In this document: positions 9,503-19,054 of the stretch, one piece after another | Position numbering within the stretch: position 1 is the stretch's first letter | How the letters are laid out: each line of letters opens with the position of its first letter | Assembly: GCF_003710915.1 (NCBI RefSeq) | Contig: NZ_RHHR01000064.1 | Coordinates: forward strand, 1-45,801 | Source: Brevibacillus invocatus | GTDB taxonomy: Bacteria; Bacillota; Bacilli; Brevibacillales; Brevibacillaceae | Direction: 5' to 3' | DNA: 45,801 bases | Position numbers and translations under genes: made by a program | Notes under the pieces: generated by a model | The model's input: the letters and a program-made list of their open reading frames with translations, nothing else | What the model was told of the DNA's origin: nothing | Database searches by the model: none

Positions 9503-9733
9503 TTATTTTGCTGTTACACCGCCGTCAACCGGCAACTCGATACCTGTAATGTGGCTAGCTTCATCCGAGGCCAGGAACAAGATGGCATTCGCTACTTCTT
9601 CTGCCTTTCCAAGGTTTGGCAGCGCGATTTGTGACAGGAAATAATCCTTGTATAGTGCCATCGACGGAGCGCTCATCGGTGTCACGATATACCCCGGATG
9701 GACAGAGTTCACACGAACCATGACACCGAATGG
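9503..9733 (-). pseudogene. C-terminal fragment of a short-chain dehydrogenase/reductase
   Basis: About 75 residues match the end of a classical SDR: RVNSVHPGYIVTPM, then EVANAILFLASDEASHITG and IELPVDGGVTAK. The Rossmann half, the catalytic Ser and the YxxxK motif are all missing. Homology seems to begin at PFGV near 9733, where the sequence runs directly into the TetR fragment on the other strand. An intact SDR is about 250 residues. The surviving terminator downstream shows this was once a normal gene end. It is almost certainly non-functional. Confidence 0.75.
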
Positions 9734-9742
9734 AATTCGTGA

Positions 9743-10141
9743 ACAGAAAAAAATAACCGCTATAGTAGTATCGTTTTGACTGCTGAAAAATTATTCCTGG
9801 AGAGCGGGCTCGATTGTGTACAAATGCAAGATATCGCGGATGCTGAGGGGATTGGCGTGGCAGCCTTGTTTCGATATTTTCCGAAAAAGGAACGACTGAT
9901 TGTTGCGGTGGCTGTCAGCAGCTTGGAGAAAAACGTAGAGCATTTTAAACGCATTGCGAATGGGAAAGGCTCTTTTTATGAGCGCTTGGAACAGGTATTG
10001 GATTTTCTCATGGGGGATCATACGGAGCAGATCAGCAAGTCCGCCAAATTTCGAGAAGCATTTGAAAGCTATGCCTCCTTTGCCAAAAATCCGTTTGACG
10101 GTATCGAGGATTACATAGAGATCCAGAAAGTGATCGCCTAA
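9743..10141 (+). pseudogene. Fragment of a TetR-family regulator
   Basis: Open from 9743 without a start codon. The helix-turn-helix is clear: AEKLFLESGLDCVQMQDIAD followed by GVAALFRYFPKKERLI. Only about 130 of the usual ~190-200 residues remain, and the ligand-binding half stops early after IEDYIEIQKVIA. It lies head-to-head with the SDR fragment. A divergent regulator-SDR pair is a common arrangement, so a single deletion removing both 5' ends and the promoter is the simplest history. An internal ATG-like start at 9776 would cut the HTH further. Confidence 0.7.
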
Positions 10142-10208
10142 AATTCAACAGCGCATGTAAAAGAAATGCTGCTTTCGTATTTGCGTCCATAGTATCCATT
10201 CCATAAAA

Positions 10209-10250
10209 TAGATGCAGGCTGCTCCCTGGAAGGAGTCCCTGCATCTTTTC
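10209..10250. terminator. Terminator between the TetR fragment and the YkvI-like gene
   Basis: AGATGCAGG pairs with CCTGCATCT around an inner CTCC/GGAG hairpin, with a T-run on the plus side. Confidence 0.7.
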
Positions 10251-10253
10251 GAT

Positions 10254-11279
10254 TTATCGAAGTCGGGAGGGACCTGGCCAGCTGAGTCGGAGGAGGGTAG
10301 CCAGACCTAAATAACCAAAGAGCGGATACAAAAACATCAGCAGCTCTGAATACCCAACGAGGCAGAGCAGTAACGCAGCGCCAAAAAGGAACAGGTATAG
10401 CCGTGATTCCTGAATCTCAAACAGCTCGCGTAGCTGCTGGCCAATACCGAACACGTTGGAGATCAGCGTGGTGAAAATTTCGGAAAACATCACGAAGACC
10501 AAAAACAATTGCAGCCAAGCATCCCATTTGTCCGTCACGAACAGGATAGGGACATCCAGCAAGCGAACCTGATTCCAGTTGGCGAGAAGGGAAGAGTGGA
10601 CGATCAGCATCATGAAGCCAAGTCCGATACCGCCCAATACGGCGCCACGAATCAAGACAACGGGCTCTCGAACGGAGTAGCCAATGGGAATGAGGACCGA
10701 TTGTGCCATTGCCAGGTTAAAGGAGACGTAGAGGATGGTTTTCCAAAGAAAATCGTAATCACCGGGTGGTTGAGTGGAAAGTGGAGAGGTGTCGTAGCCG
10801 TCGAGCAAAATGAGCAGCGAGAAGACCAGCATGGCGGGTACAACGATCGAGTTGACGACCATGAGCTGCTCCAGACCTTTGCGGAGAACGAAAAGCGCAA
10901 GTACGGCTGTCCCCACAATTCCTGCGAGGTAAGGGATCTGGAATTGTTCCTCCAGCACTGATCCTGCACCAGCAAGCATGACCGTGGTAACACCAAACAG
11001 GGTTAAAAAAACAAGGACATTCATGGCACGCCCCATGATGTTTCCAAAAAGGCGCTGGTTGAATGATTCATACGAAGGTGTCCGCATCTGATGGGCAAGC
11101 CACATCATTTTGTAGCCCAACCAGACAAACAGTACACTTGCCAGCAAGATCCCCAGGGTTCCTGCGTGACCGTACGCCGTAAAAAAGGCAACAATCTCTT
11201 GTCCACTTGCAAATCCCGCGCCTACAACTGTCCCGATGTAGGTAGCAGCGATTTGAATACTTTTACCCCATAATTTCAT
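10254..11279 (-). CDS. YkvI-family membrane protein (APC-like transporter)
   Basis: A 341-residue polytopic protein with about ten hydrophobic segments. The start AATYIGTVVGAGFASGQEIV is the family hallmark: a GAGFASGQE motif in helix 1, analogous to the unwound substrate-binding helix of LeuT-fold carriers. No substrate is established for the YkvI family. It is monocistronic, with a terminator at each end. The last residues (LSWPGPSRLR) are basic and probably cytoplasmic. Confidence 0.75.
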   Translation of the reverse strand: MKLWGKSIQIAATYIGTVVGAGFASGQEIVAFFTAYGHAGTLGILLASVLFVWLGYKMMWLAHQMRTPSYESFNQRLFGNIMGRAMNVLVFLTLFGVTTVMLAGAGSVLEEQFQIPYLAGIVGTAVLALFVLRKGLEQLMVVNSIVVPAMLVFSLLILLDGYDTSPLSTQPPGDYDFLWKTILYVSFNLAMAQSVLIPIGYSVREPVVLIRGAVLGGIGLGFMMLIVHSSLLANWNQVRLLDVPILFVTDKWDAWLQLFLVFVMFSEIFTTLISNVFGIGQQLRELFEIQESRLYLFLFGAALLLCLVGYSELLMFLYPLFGYLGLATLLRLSWPGPSRLR

Positions 11280-11346
11280 GACCAGGCCCGTTCCTTTCTG
11301 AAAGGATTGTACTAGAAAGTGTATGAGGCTTGGTCAAAAACAGAAG

Positions 11347-11384
11347 AAAAAAGTCGGATGAACTGTTGTACTCATCCGATTTTT
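11347..11384 (-). terminator. Terminator of the 464-residue permease gene
   Basis: AAGTCGGATGA and TCATCCGATTT form the stem, with A/T runs on both sides. It serves the minus-strand gene to the right. Confidence 0.8.
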
Positions 11385-11397
11385 CTTTCCAACCGTT

Positions 11398-12792
11398 CTA
11401 CAGCAAGAACATGGCAAAGATAGTAGTGACCAGTAAGCCAATGACAACCGGATACAAATTTCTTCTCGCCAACTCAAACGGATCGACTCCGCAGATCGCG
11501 GCAGCAGGGATCAACGCCCAAGGAACAAGGGTTCCGCCGCCAACCCAGATTGCAGCGATTTGACCTAATGCTGTCAATGTAGCAACTCCAGAGCCTAGAG
11601 CTGTGGCAAACAACTGGGCAAGCGAGCCTGCAAGCGTGATGCCAGAGAAGCCGGAGCCGTCCAGACCAGTAATCACCCCGACCGCTGTCAAAGTCAGAGC
11701 GGCGACTTCCTTGCTCAGTGGAATGGTATGCGCCAGAGCTACGCCTAAGTCGTTGACGATTCCATGCGAGCCCTGGGGCAGCACTTCTCCAAGTACGGTG
11801 TTAAACCCGCTGTCTCCCATGTAAAAGAATGCGGCGATCGGGATGACGGGTCCAAATACTTTAAAGCCAAACTGAAATCCTTGGATCAAATGAGTGGTTA
11901 CCTGCTCCAGCCCTTTTTGCTTGTGCGCGAGCATCGTTGCGGCGATCAAAATCAACAGAGCCGTTCCGCCTACAAGTGCAGTTGCTTCACCACCGCGCAA
12001 ATCAAAGACAAACATCGCGACGACGTCCAGGACAAAGAGAATCGGAACCAACGCTGCCAACGTTCTTTTAATCCCCGGAGCAAGCGGTACTTTTGCGGAG
12101 GAAAAGACGGAGCTTGTGACAGGGTTGTGGGAGGCAGGTGCGATCATTCCGTTTTTCATGTCTTTTCGCAAATACCAGAAGGCAACCACAGTGGTTACCA
12201 CGCCCATCACAATGACGAGCGGAATACTGGCAGCGATGACATCATTGACAGGAATGCCTGCCGCTTTTGCTGTCAGTGATGGAGCCCCTTGGATCACATA
12301 ATCGCCCGATAATGCAATCCCGTGTCCGAACAGGTTCATGGAGACAGCTACCCCTATCGCCGGCAGACCAGCACGTATGGCAACCGGAAGCATGACAGCA
12401 CCGATCAGGGCAACGGCAGGAGATGGCCAGAAGAACCAGGAGATGACCATCATGACGATACCGATTACCCAGTACGCGAGAGTCGCATTGCGAATCAGAT
12501 GGGTCATTGGACGAATCATTGTTTCATTGACTCCCGTATCGGTCAAGACATGACTCATCGCTACGATAATACAGATGACCAGGATGGTAGGTAACAGTTC
12601 CGTGATGGCATAAATAAAGCTTCCGAAAATTCCTCCGACTGATGCAATCACAGAGCCGGTTGCTGTCAAGCCGAGGAAGGCGATGCCGATGATGCTGATC
12701 AAACTCGTATCGCGACGCAAAACCATCATGAGAATAATCCCGAGTACGAATAACACATAAACCCCATGAGTCCAGGCAAGTTCAATTCCCAT
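11398..12792 (-). CDS. Polytopic permease, substrate unknown (ion-transporter-superfamily type)
   Basis: A 464-residue membrane protein with about twelve hydrophobic segments and two half-repeats. The re-entrant-like stretches PSPAVALIGAVMLP in the first half and GLDGSGFSGITLAG in the second recall the IT superfamily (CitMHS, GntP, NhaC and related carriers). I cannot assign it to one family or name a substrate. It has its own terminator. No enzyme genes beside it hint at a pathway: the neighbours are another permease and the divergent MoxR gene. Confidence 0.6.
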   Translation of the reverse strand: MGIELAWTHGVYVLFVLGIILMMVLRRDTSLISIIGIAFLGLTATGSVIASVGGIFGSFIYAITELLPTILVICIIVAMSHVLTDTGVNETMIRPMTHLIRNATLAYWVIGIVMMVISWFFWPSPAVALIGAVMLPVAIRAGLPAIGVAVSMNLFGHGIALSGDYVIQGAPSLTAKAAGIPVNDVIAASIPLVIVMGVVTTVVAFWYLRKDMKNGMIAPASHNPVTSSVFSSAKVPLAPGIKRTLAALVPILFVLDVVAMFVFDLRGGEATALVGGTALLILIAATMLAHKQKGLEQVTTHLIQGFQFGFKVFGPVIPIAAFFYMGDSGFNTVLGEVLPQGSHGIVNDLGVALAHTIPLSKEVAALTLTAVGVITGLDGSGFSGITLAGSLAQLFATALGSGVATLTALGQIAAIWVGGGTLVPWALIPAAAICGVDPFELARRNLYPVVIGLLVTTIFAMFLL

Positions 12793-13043
12793 CTGGTACC
12801 CTCCTTTGTCTGTTTTCCGTTGCGTATCTCTTTTGCCATCAGAATATGCGGAGAAACAGACGTGGGTGAGCGCACAGATCAGATATTCAAGTGGTGTTGA
12901 ATCGGCAAAACTGGCATTTTCATCCTCAGTATGCGACTATAAAAAAAGCCTCTGCTGACGCTTTATCCTATGGAGCATTTTGTACGTAATCATGAACCAA
13001 AAGGGGGAACGGCGCAGTCGTCACATTTTTGCGAAGTGTCGAC

Positions 13044-14363
13044 ATGCCTACTGTGATGCATACACCAGCACCTACACCCATTCAACGTAAAATGGATCAG
13101 GCGATAGAACTCCTCGAACGCCGTTTTCTGGAGCGCAGTGAATTGATTCGTCTTCTCATGTTGGGCATGATGAGTGGAGAGAATGTATTGCTCGTCGGAC
13201 CACCAGGCACGGCAAAATCTCAGCTCGCTCGCGGAATCGCCCAGCTGTTCGGCTCTGAGCACTGGTTTGAATATTTGTTGACTCGATTTACCACACCGGA
13301 TGAAATCTTTGGACCTGTCTCCTTGCAGCAATTGAAGCAAGATCAATATGTACGAAAAACAAACGGTTATTTACCCAGTGCCCAATTTGTATTTCTCGAT
13401 GAAATATTCAAAGCAAACAGCGCGATTCTCAACGCTTTGCTCTCCATCCTGAATGAACGCATCTACTTCAACGGGAGAGAAAAAGAGACGGTACCCATCC
13501 AGTTTTTGATTGCAGCATCCAATGAGCTCCCAGAAGAAGACGAGCAACTGACAGCGCTGTACGACCGCTTCCTAATCCGCTATGAAGTAGAATATCTAAA
13601 GCACGCCTCCAGCTATGAAAAAATGTTGACACTGCCAACGGCACCGCTGCCTGTCGTATTTTCACTCTATGATGTCCGCGATATTCAAGAGGCAGCTGCG
13701 AAAGTAGAGATCTCTGGTCCGCTGGTCTATTTCCTGTTTCAGTTGAAGCAGAATCTGGAGGAAAAGGAGTACCAATTGTCTGATCGCCGGTGGAAGAAAA
13801 TCGCCAATGTATGGAAAACCTCCGCTGCCATTCATGGGCGTGAGCAAGTGACCATCTGGGATACGGTTTTCACGCCCCATTTGATGTGGGACGTTCCAGA
13901 GGATCTTCCCGTCATGCGCGAGCTTTTCGAGCAGCAATTTACAGAGATGTTGAAAGCCGAACTGGAAAATGAACTTCCTCTCCGCCATTTTTCACAGATA
14001 GCGGATAAATGGAAAGGGAGAGAGTCAGAGCTCCATGCGTTTCAGTTCAAAAAGGAAGTTGGGGCCAAGCTCGGCAAGGAAGCGCTGGAGCGGAACAGAC
14101 ATCTCCTTGAAGAAAGTCGCGAGCAGCTGACACATGCTGCTCAGGATTTGCGCAACAAACTCTTGGAATGGTTGAAGCGGGAAAAAGACCTGCAGGCGTA
14201 TATCCTGGAGAAGAACAGACTCATTCATCACGTGGAGAAGTACACCGTCAAATTCGCTTATTTGCGGATTGAAGGTGAACGGATCTTGCAGCAATTGCAA
14301 CGAACCTACCGCACGGTCTTTGATCAGGATATTCCCGGCACGGATTACGATTATACGCGCTAA
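13044..14363 (+). CDS. MoxR-type AAA+ ATPase, RavA-like
   Basis: About 439 residues. Walker A is GPPGTAKSQLARG (near residues 53-65) and Walker B FVFLDEIFKANS, followed by sensor-1 AASNELPEEDEQL and sensor-2 region YDRFLIRYEVEYL; these match RavA-type MoxR ATPases. The C-terminal third is charged and helical (EESREQLTHAAQDLRNKLLE), likely a coiled coil that meets its partner. The frame is open from a TTG at 13029; the ATG at 13044 is chosen, though no strong ribosome binding site is visible and 13056 is also possible. The gene is followed 12 bp later by a VWA protein, the standard RavA-ViaA pairing, which in enterobacteria acts as a chaperone for respiratory or metal-cofactor enzymes. Confidence 0.8.
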   Translation: MPTVMHTPAPTPIQRKMDQAIELLERRFLERSELIRLLMLGMMSGENVLLVGPPGTAKSQLARGIAQLFGSEHWFEYLLTRFTTPDEIFGPVSLQQLKQDQYVRKTNGYLPSAQFVFLDEIFKANSAILNALLSILNERIYFNGREKETVPIQFLIAASNELPEEDEQLTALYDRFLIRYEVEYLKHASSYEKMLTLPTAPLPVVFSLYDVRDIQEAAAKVEISGPLVYFLFQLKQNLEEKEYQLSDRRWKKIANVWKTSAAIHGREQVTIWDTVFTPHLMWDVPEDLPVMRELFEQQFTEMLKAELENELPLRHFSQIADKWKGRESELHAFQFKKEVGAKLGKEALERNRHLLEESREQLTHAAQDLRNKLLEWLKREKDLQAYILEKNRLIHHVEKYTVKFAYLRIEGERILQQLQRTYRTVFDQDIPGTDYDYTR

Positions 14364-14375
14364 GGAGTGAAGGGA

Positions 14376-16088
14376 ATGATTGTTCGCACCAGTCAAGTTG
14401 ATCGCTATCTGTTTGATCAATACCTCTCATCCTCCGTGACAGCCCAGGAATGGGTCGAGCAAGCGCATCTGTATGCTTCCTGGTTTGATCTTGAGCTTTT
14501 GGGTGATTTCTTCTTCGTTTTTTTCCTGCCCAAACCCGAAATCGATCAAACCGAGGAGGCAACACCGTTCCATAAATGGCTCGTTCAGACACTCATGAAG
14601 CAGTATTTTACGAAAATGATTCATCCCAGAACTGTCGGACAGGAGAGTGCAGCCTTTAAAACGGCTATTAAAGCATTGCTGTGGCTGACGGAGTCTTTTG
14701 CAGAAGAAGTAAAAAAGAGAGAGCAGGATCAAAAGCTCACTCCGATGATGGCTGGCTTGACCGACAGAAAGGGACAGGAAGGTCAAGAGCAGGCACAGGT
14801 GTCTGAGCTGTTGAACGAAAAGCAATTGGCACGCTTGCAGCTGGTTGGCTATACCTTGCAGCAGGGAAAGCGCATGGTCGAAGAAAAGCAGGACGCACGC
14901 GATACGAAGCCTCTCGTGGAGGCAGAGATTCGCGCCTTGCAAAATCGGATCGAAGAAATGCGTGAAGAAATGCGGGTACAGTTTACCCGTCGGACGAAGC
15001 TTCTGCAAAAAGTAAAAAAGCTGGAGGACGAACTGTCACAGCGCGAAAAGCAGTTCGAGCGCTTAAATCGACAGGAGCGGGAGGCCATCAACGCCTTTGA
15101 ACAGGAGCTGGGTCAGTGGCTGGAAGCGGGATTGAAATCCTCTTTGTCTCAAGAAGACGTAGACAGCCTGCTCGTCGAGGATTTGATTGAGGCAAGCCAA
15201 CAATTTGCGAACCGTCGCTGGGGACATGACTTGGGCAAGCTTCGGCGGCAAAGCTTTGAACAGTATTTGAAATGGGTGGAGAAGCTGAAGCGACACCCGG
15301 ACCTGATCGGGTTTATGCTGGAGGTCGGACGAAACGTTCACCAGTTTCGAGTAAAGAGAAAAGAAATACGCAAGCGGCAGATCCCGGAGGAGTATTACGA
15401 TCTTAGGCAATCAGCAGACATCGCACGGATGCTTCCCGGCGAGGCGGTGCTATTGGCTGATTCCGATTATGAGACATACTTTTTTCTCAAGTGGATGGAT
15501 GAAAAGCTCATGACATACGATACCACAGGCTGGGTAGAAGAGCCGCCAAAAGGACCTGTCATCTGCATGCTGGATACTTCACATTCCATGCGAGGCAGCA
15601 AGCTTCGGTTGGCACAAATCTTTGTCATGACCTTTGCTGCCCTTACGATGCTGGAAAAACGCGACTTTGTGCTGATCTTGTTCGGCGCGAAGGGAGAGCT
15701 GCGTGAACAGCTCCTGTATCATAAAAGACCGGATTGGCCAGCGTTTTATGGACTCGCCCAAATGGCTTTCGGCGGAGGCACTCATTTTGATGCGCCCATC
15801 AAAAGAGGGATGGAGCTGCTGGATCAGCATAAAGCGTTTCGCGGCGCTGATTTTGTCATGGTAACAGACGGGATCGGCAGCATCTCTTCGTATGTACAGG
15901 AACGTTTGGCAGAAATGGGTAAGCAAAAACAGCTGCGCTTGCACAGCTTGATTATGGGTTCTGCGAGACAGCATCTGGTACAAACCTACGATATATTAGG
16001 TGTCTCCCATCAGGTTCGCTTTGCTACGACGTGGGAGACAAAGGACGAGGCAAACACGGGAATGTTGCTCGATGTTTTTCAAGCCTGA
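14376..16088 (+). CDS. VWA-domain protein, ViaA-like partner of the MoxR ATPase
   Basis: About 570 residues. A long charged helical region (about 140-320, coiled-coil rich: EEMREEMRVQFTRRTKLLQK) precedes a C-terminal von Willebrand A domain. The MIDAS motif DTSHSM (in VICMLDTSHSMRGSKL), the later FGGGTHFD and VMVTDG supply the metal-binding Asp, Ser and Thr residues. ATG at 14376 has AAGGAG at good spacing; a GTG at 14367 lies within that site. It is co-transcribed with the ATPase gene. Together they probably form a chaperone-like complex, but the client is unknown in this organism. Confidence 0.8.
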   Translation: MIVRTSQVDRYLFDQYLSSSVTAQEWVEQAHLYASWFDLELLGDFFFVFFLPKPEIDQTEEATPFHKWLVQTLMKQYFTKMIHPRTVGQESAAFKTAIKALLWLTESFAEEVKKREQDQKLTPMMAGLTDRKGQEGQEQAQVSELLNEKQLARLQLVGYTLQQGKRMVEEKQDARDTKPLVEAEIRALQNRIEEMREEMRVQFTRRTKLLQKVKKLEDELSQREKQFERLNRQEREAINAFEQELGQWLEAGLKSSLSQEDVDSLLVEDLIEASQQFANRRWGHDLGKLRRQSFEQYLKWVEKLKRHPDLIGFMLEVGRNVHQFRVKRKEIRKRQIPEEYYDLRQSADIARMLPGEAVLLADSDYETYFFLKWMDEKLMTYDTTGWVEEPPKGPVICMLDTSHSMRGSKLRLAQIFVMTFAALTMLEKRDFVLILFGAKGELREQLLYHKRPDWPAFYGLAQMAFGGGTHFDAPIKRGMELLDQHKAFRGADFVMVTDGIGSISSYVQERLAEMGKQKQLRLHSLIMGSARQHLVQTYDILGVSHQVRFATTWETKDEANTGMLLDVFQA

Positions 16089-16204
16089 CCTCAATATGGC
16101 TTCGTTTTCGTGCAGATGGGGATAGAGCAGTCCAGTGATCCATGTTACAATAGCCAGGTTGAATCAAAACCATCCTATGGAACACGTGAGGGATCAATAC
16201 GGCT

Positions 16205-17368
16205 ATGAGTGCACCCAATTTATTGCGAAGCTTTAATTTTTTGTATTTCTCCATGCTGGCGATGTTCGTTGCGTTTCTTCCCGTTTACCTGGATGAACAG
16301 GGTTTGAATCCAGCGCAAATCGGCTTTATCATCGGTACGGGTGGATTCGTGACGATCATCACTCAGCCGCTGTGGGGAATGATCAGTGACAAAACGAAAA
16401 CAATCCGTAAAATGCTACTGATCCTTTTGCTCTTTTCAAGTCTTTTCGGCTATCTGCTGTATGACTCAAGCAGCTATCTTCCGCTTATCGCGTTTGCCAT
16501 GCTGCTGTATTTTTTTCTGATGCCGATCGACCCTTTGACAGAAAGCTTGAATTTTTCCGTTTCGGAAAGGTACAAAGTCAGCTACGGCTCTATTCGTACT
16601 TTTGGTGCGTCTGGCTACGCCGTATTTTCTCTGGTCACCGGCTATGTCATGTCCTACTTCGGTGCCAACAGTCTGGCCATTCTTTTTGCAGCAATCGGAC
16701 TTATCAGCTTTTTTATCAGCTGGAATATGCCTGATGCACCAGTGACGGGAAAACCGGTTACCTGGAGCAGCCTCAAGCAATTTTTGAGCAACAAAGAGAC
16801 CTTGCTGTTTCTTTTGCTGGTCTTTATTTGTTCAGTCCCTACGCGTATGAATGATACGTTTCTCGGCGTATACATTCGGGAACTGGGAGGGAGCGCCGAG
16901 CTGGTCGGCCAAGCCTGGTTTTTAGCTGCAGGTAGTGAAATTCTTGTTTTTGCTTTAAGCTTTTGGTGGATGCGCAAAGGCAAGGAATTGATCTACATTT
17001 CCTTTGCAGCAGCGTTTTACTTTATTCGGTTTTTTGCTTCTGTTTGGATCTCGGATCCCCAGATGCTGGCCTACGTCCAAATCCTGCAGGTGCTGACCTT
17101 CCCGATCTTTTATTCGGCTGCTATCCAATATCTGTACCGGATTGTTCCTGCCGAATGGCGAGCTACAGGGCAGACTGTTCTGGCACTGCTGTTTTTTGGA
17201 ATCTCGGGCATTCTGGCCTCTTACTTAGGCGGTGCGATCTATAACACGTTTGGTGGGCAGACGCTGTTCTTGTTTATATCCGCTATTTCCTTTATAGGAA
17301 TGCTGTTCGGTCTCGTCCTACTTCGAAAGTACGGGAATAGAATGAGTGATCAAGAAGAAGCTGTGTAA
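16205..17368 (+). CDS. MFS transporter (MFS_1-like / LacY-type)
   Basis: A 387-residue protein with twelve predicted membrane segments. The loop between helices 2 and 3 reads QPLWGMISDKTKTIRKM, a variant of the MFS motif A (GxLaDrxGrrk). LPVYLDEQGLNPAQIGFIIG at the N-terminus and the LSFWWMRKGKELIY loop are like the PPP/LacY-related nucleoside or sugar symporters. Substrate cannot be inferred. It is a single gene with its own terminator downstream. Confidence 0.8.
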   Translation: MSAPNLLRSFNFLYFSMLAMFVAFLPVYLDEQGLNPAQIGFIIGTGGFVTIITQPLWGMISDKTKTIRKMLLILLLFSSLFGYLLYDSSSYLPLIAFAMLLYFFLMPIDPLTESLNFSVSERYKVSYGSIRTFGASGYAVFSLVTGYVMSYFGANSLAILFAAIGLISFFISWNMPDAPVTGKPVTWSSLKQFLSNKETLLFLLLVFICSVPTRMNDTFLGVYIRELGGSAELVGQAWFLAAGSEILVFALSFWWMRKGKELIYISFAAAFYFIRFFASVWISDPQMLAYVQILQVLTFPIFYSAAIQYLYRIVPAEWRATGQTVLALLFFGISGILASYLGGAIYNTFGGQTLFLFISAISFIGMLFGLVLLRKYGNRMSDQEEAV

Positions 17369-17392
17369 GCAAGCTTTGCGCCGCAAACAAAT

Positions 17393-17441
17393 GAAAGCCC
17401 CCTAGGGTATCCAGTCTTTGGATCTCTAGGGGGCTTTGTTT
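17393..17441. terminator. Bidirectional terminator between convergent genes
   Basis: AAAGCCCCCTAG pairs with CTAGGGGGCTTT, followed by a T-rich run. It serves the MFS gene and the convergent exonuclease gene. Confidence 0.9.
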
Positions 17442-17460
17442 GTTTACAACAATCGGTTTC

Positions 17461-18336
17461 TTACAAGACACGACTTGCGAGTGTGCGTCCAAATTCCAGC
17501 TCATCAAATTTTTCCTTGACGACTGCAGAGTCATATTCCCATTTGGCTGCATCCAATGTGTAATCGATCGGTACATCGCGAATGATCGTAGCTAGCTTTT
17601 GGCTCAAATAGACCTGATCGCGGTGGTCTTCCAGCTTGCTGCGCATTTTCGGCGTGCAAGCGGTTAAGTTAATATACAGGTTGTCCAAATTTCCATGCTC
17701 CGTGATCAGCTTGGTGGCTGTTTTTTCTCCAATGCCCGGGCAGCCTGGAATACAGTCGGATGTATCCCCCATCAAGGCCTTCACGTCCACGACTTGCTCA
17801 GGGACGATACCGCGCAAGGCGAGCAGGCTTTGTGGGGTGTAGTGCTCGTGCTTGCCGCCATTTTTGAGGATTTTGACACTGACTGCATCCGAGACGAGCT
17901 GCAGACTGTCATAATCTCCGGAAGCAATGACGACCTGGTGTCCTTCTTGGGACAGCTGGGTACTCAGAGTTCCTAAGATATCATCCCCTTCAAAGCCTGG
18001 ACATCCCAGATTCGGGACTGCAAATGCGTCTGTTACTTCCTTGACCAGGTCAAATTGGGGAATCAGCTCTTCGGGAGGGGCTTGTCGATTGGACTTGTAT
18101 CCATCGTACCATTGACTGCGAACCAAGGATTCGCGTGAGGCGACATCCCAGCCCACGACCAGGTGGGTTGGGCGAACCAGGTCGGCGTAGTCCAGCATCA
18201 TTTTTGTAAATCCGTATACAGCATTGGTATAGACGCCATCAGCGGTCTGGCGATAGCCGCCTGTCCAGGCTGAAGCGTAAAAAGCGCGAAATAAAAAGCT
18301 CATACCATCGATGAGCAGGATTTTGGATTGATTCAC
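17461..18336 (-). CDS. ypcP: 5'-3' exonuclease (flap endonuclease-type), YpcP-like
   Basis: A 291-residue stand-alone homologue of the N-terminal nuclease domain of DNA polymerase I. Metal-binding acidic clusters are visible: [43 protein letters not shown] and the helix-hairpin-helix [19 protein letters not shown]. It would remove RNA primers and 5' flaps. No polymerase domain is present, as in B. subtilis YpcP, which backs up PolA. The gene is monocistronic, with a shared terminator downstream. Confidence 0.9.
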   Translation of the reverse strand: MNQSKILLIDGMSFLFRAFYASAWTGGYRQTADGVYTNAVYGFTKMMLDYADLVRPTHLVVGWDVASRESLVRSQWYDGYKSNRQAPPEELIPQFDLVKEVTDAFAVPNLGCPGFEGDDILGTLSTQLSQEGHQVVIASGDYDSLQLVSDAVSVKILKNGGKHEHYTPQSLLALRGIVPEQVVDVKALMGDTSDCIPGCPGIGEKTATKLITEHGNLDNLYINLTACTPKMRSKLEDHRDQVYLSQKLATIIRDVPIDYTLDAAKWEYDSAVVKEKFDELEFGRTLASRVL

Positions 18337-18462
18337 AAAGCGCGTCTCCTCTCGTGTCCAAGCTTACGCAAACATTATAACACAAAGGGTGAAGAGAGCT
18401 TTGTCAGATTTTACATGTCAAGTGAAGCGCATGGATCTTTCGTACTGAGGGATGATAGTACC

Positions 18463-18553
18463 ACAAGAGGTGATCACCTCATCTCTTGTAAAACAAATCT
18501 CCTGGTCTCAACAGGTGAGAAGCGAAGCGGGCGGTTCAATTCCGTCACAGGAG
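18463..18553 (+). promoter_or_regulatory. Structured leader of the SASP gene
   Basis: Two elements precede the start codon. First, ACAAGAG/CTCTTGT (18463, 18483) encloses the perfect 14-bp palindrome GAGGTGATCACCTC. Second, CTCCTG (18499) and CAGGAG (18548) close a three-way junction with arms TCTCA/TGAGA (18506-18520) and GGCGG/CCGTC (18530-18546). The last arm has the 7-base loop TTCAATT, like a tRNA T-loop. Its role is unknown. Confidence 0.4.
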
Positions 18554-18579
18554 AAAAAACGCGTTGGGAGGAATCAATC

Positions 18580-18777
18580 ATGGCGAACAACAACGGAAGC
18601 AGCAACAACCTGGTAGTTCCTCAAGCGAACCAAGCTCTTGATCAACTTAAGTACGAGATTGCAGCGGAATTCGGTGTAAATCTCGGACCAGACACCACTT
18701 CCCGCCAAAACGGATCTGTTGGTGGAGAAATTACAAAACGTCTGGTAAGCTTTGCAGAACAACAACTGTCCCGCTAA
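18580..18777 (+). CDS. Alpha/beta-type small acid-soluble spore protein
   Basis: A 65-residue protein with the family's two conserved blocks: [15 protein letters not shown], containing the germination protease (GPR) cleavage site between Glu and Ile/Ala, and [19 protein letters not shown]. It coats spore DNA in the forespore and protects it from UV and chemicals. The frame is open far upstream, but the start at 18580 has GGGAGGA at good spacing and gives the canonical N-terminus. Sigma-G control is expected from the family, yet I could not pick out a convincing sigma-G promoter. A strong terminator follows. Confidence 0.95.
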   Translation: MANNNGSSNNLVVPQANQALDQLKYEIAAEFGVNLGPDTTSRQNGSVGGEITKRLVSFAEQQLSR

Positions 18778-18865
18778 CAGGCGGAACAAGAATTACAGCT
18801 GCACCAGGTTTTCAGCGTAATGTCCGTATGATTGGCATTGCTTACAACCGAATACTTGGATGCAC

Positions 18866-18895
18866 GAAAGGGGTTCCATATGGAGCCCCTTTTCT
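18866..18895 (+). terminator. Terminator of the SASP gene
   Basis: GGGGTTCCA/TGGAGCCCC forms an almost perfect stem around AT, followed by TTTT. Confidence 0.85.
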
Positions 18896-19054
18896 TTGAT
18901 TTCCTCCAGTCATCCCTTTCATTGAGTGTTTCCTAGCACGCGCCCTTTTCAACCAACAGGGTGCAAACGCACAAGCACATTCGCGGACTAGTCATATGGT
19001 GTAACGAACAGATATCTATCCTGTTTGTACCTCGGAAAGGAGCGATGTCCGCGG

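Noticed and set aside
18451..18489. T-box riboswitch in the SASP leader
   Set aside because: The stretch GATGATAGTACCACAAG only loosely recalls a T-box; no specifier stem or terminator/antiterminator pair is found.
18499..18553. tRNA gene
   Set aside because: There is a T-arm-like loop and a closing stem, but only about 55 bases and no anticodon arm.
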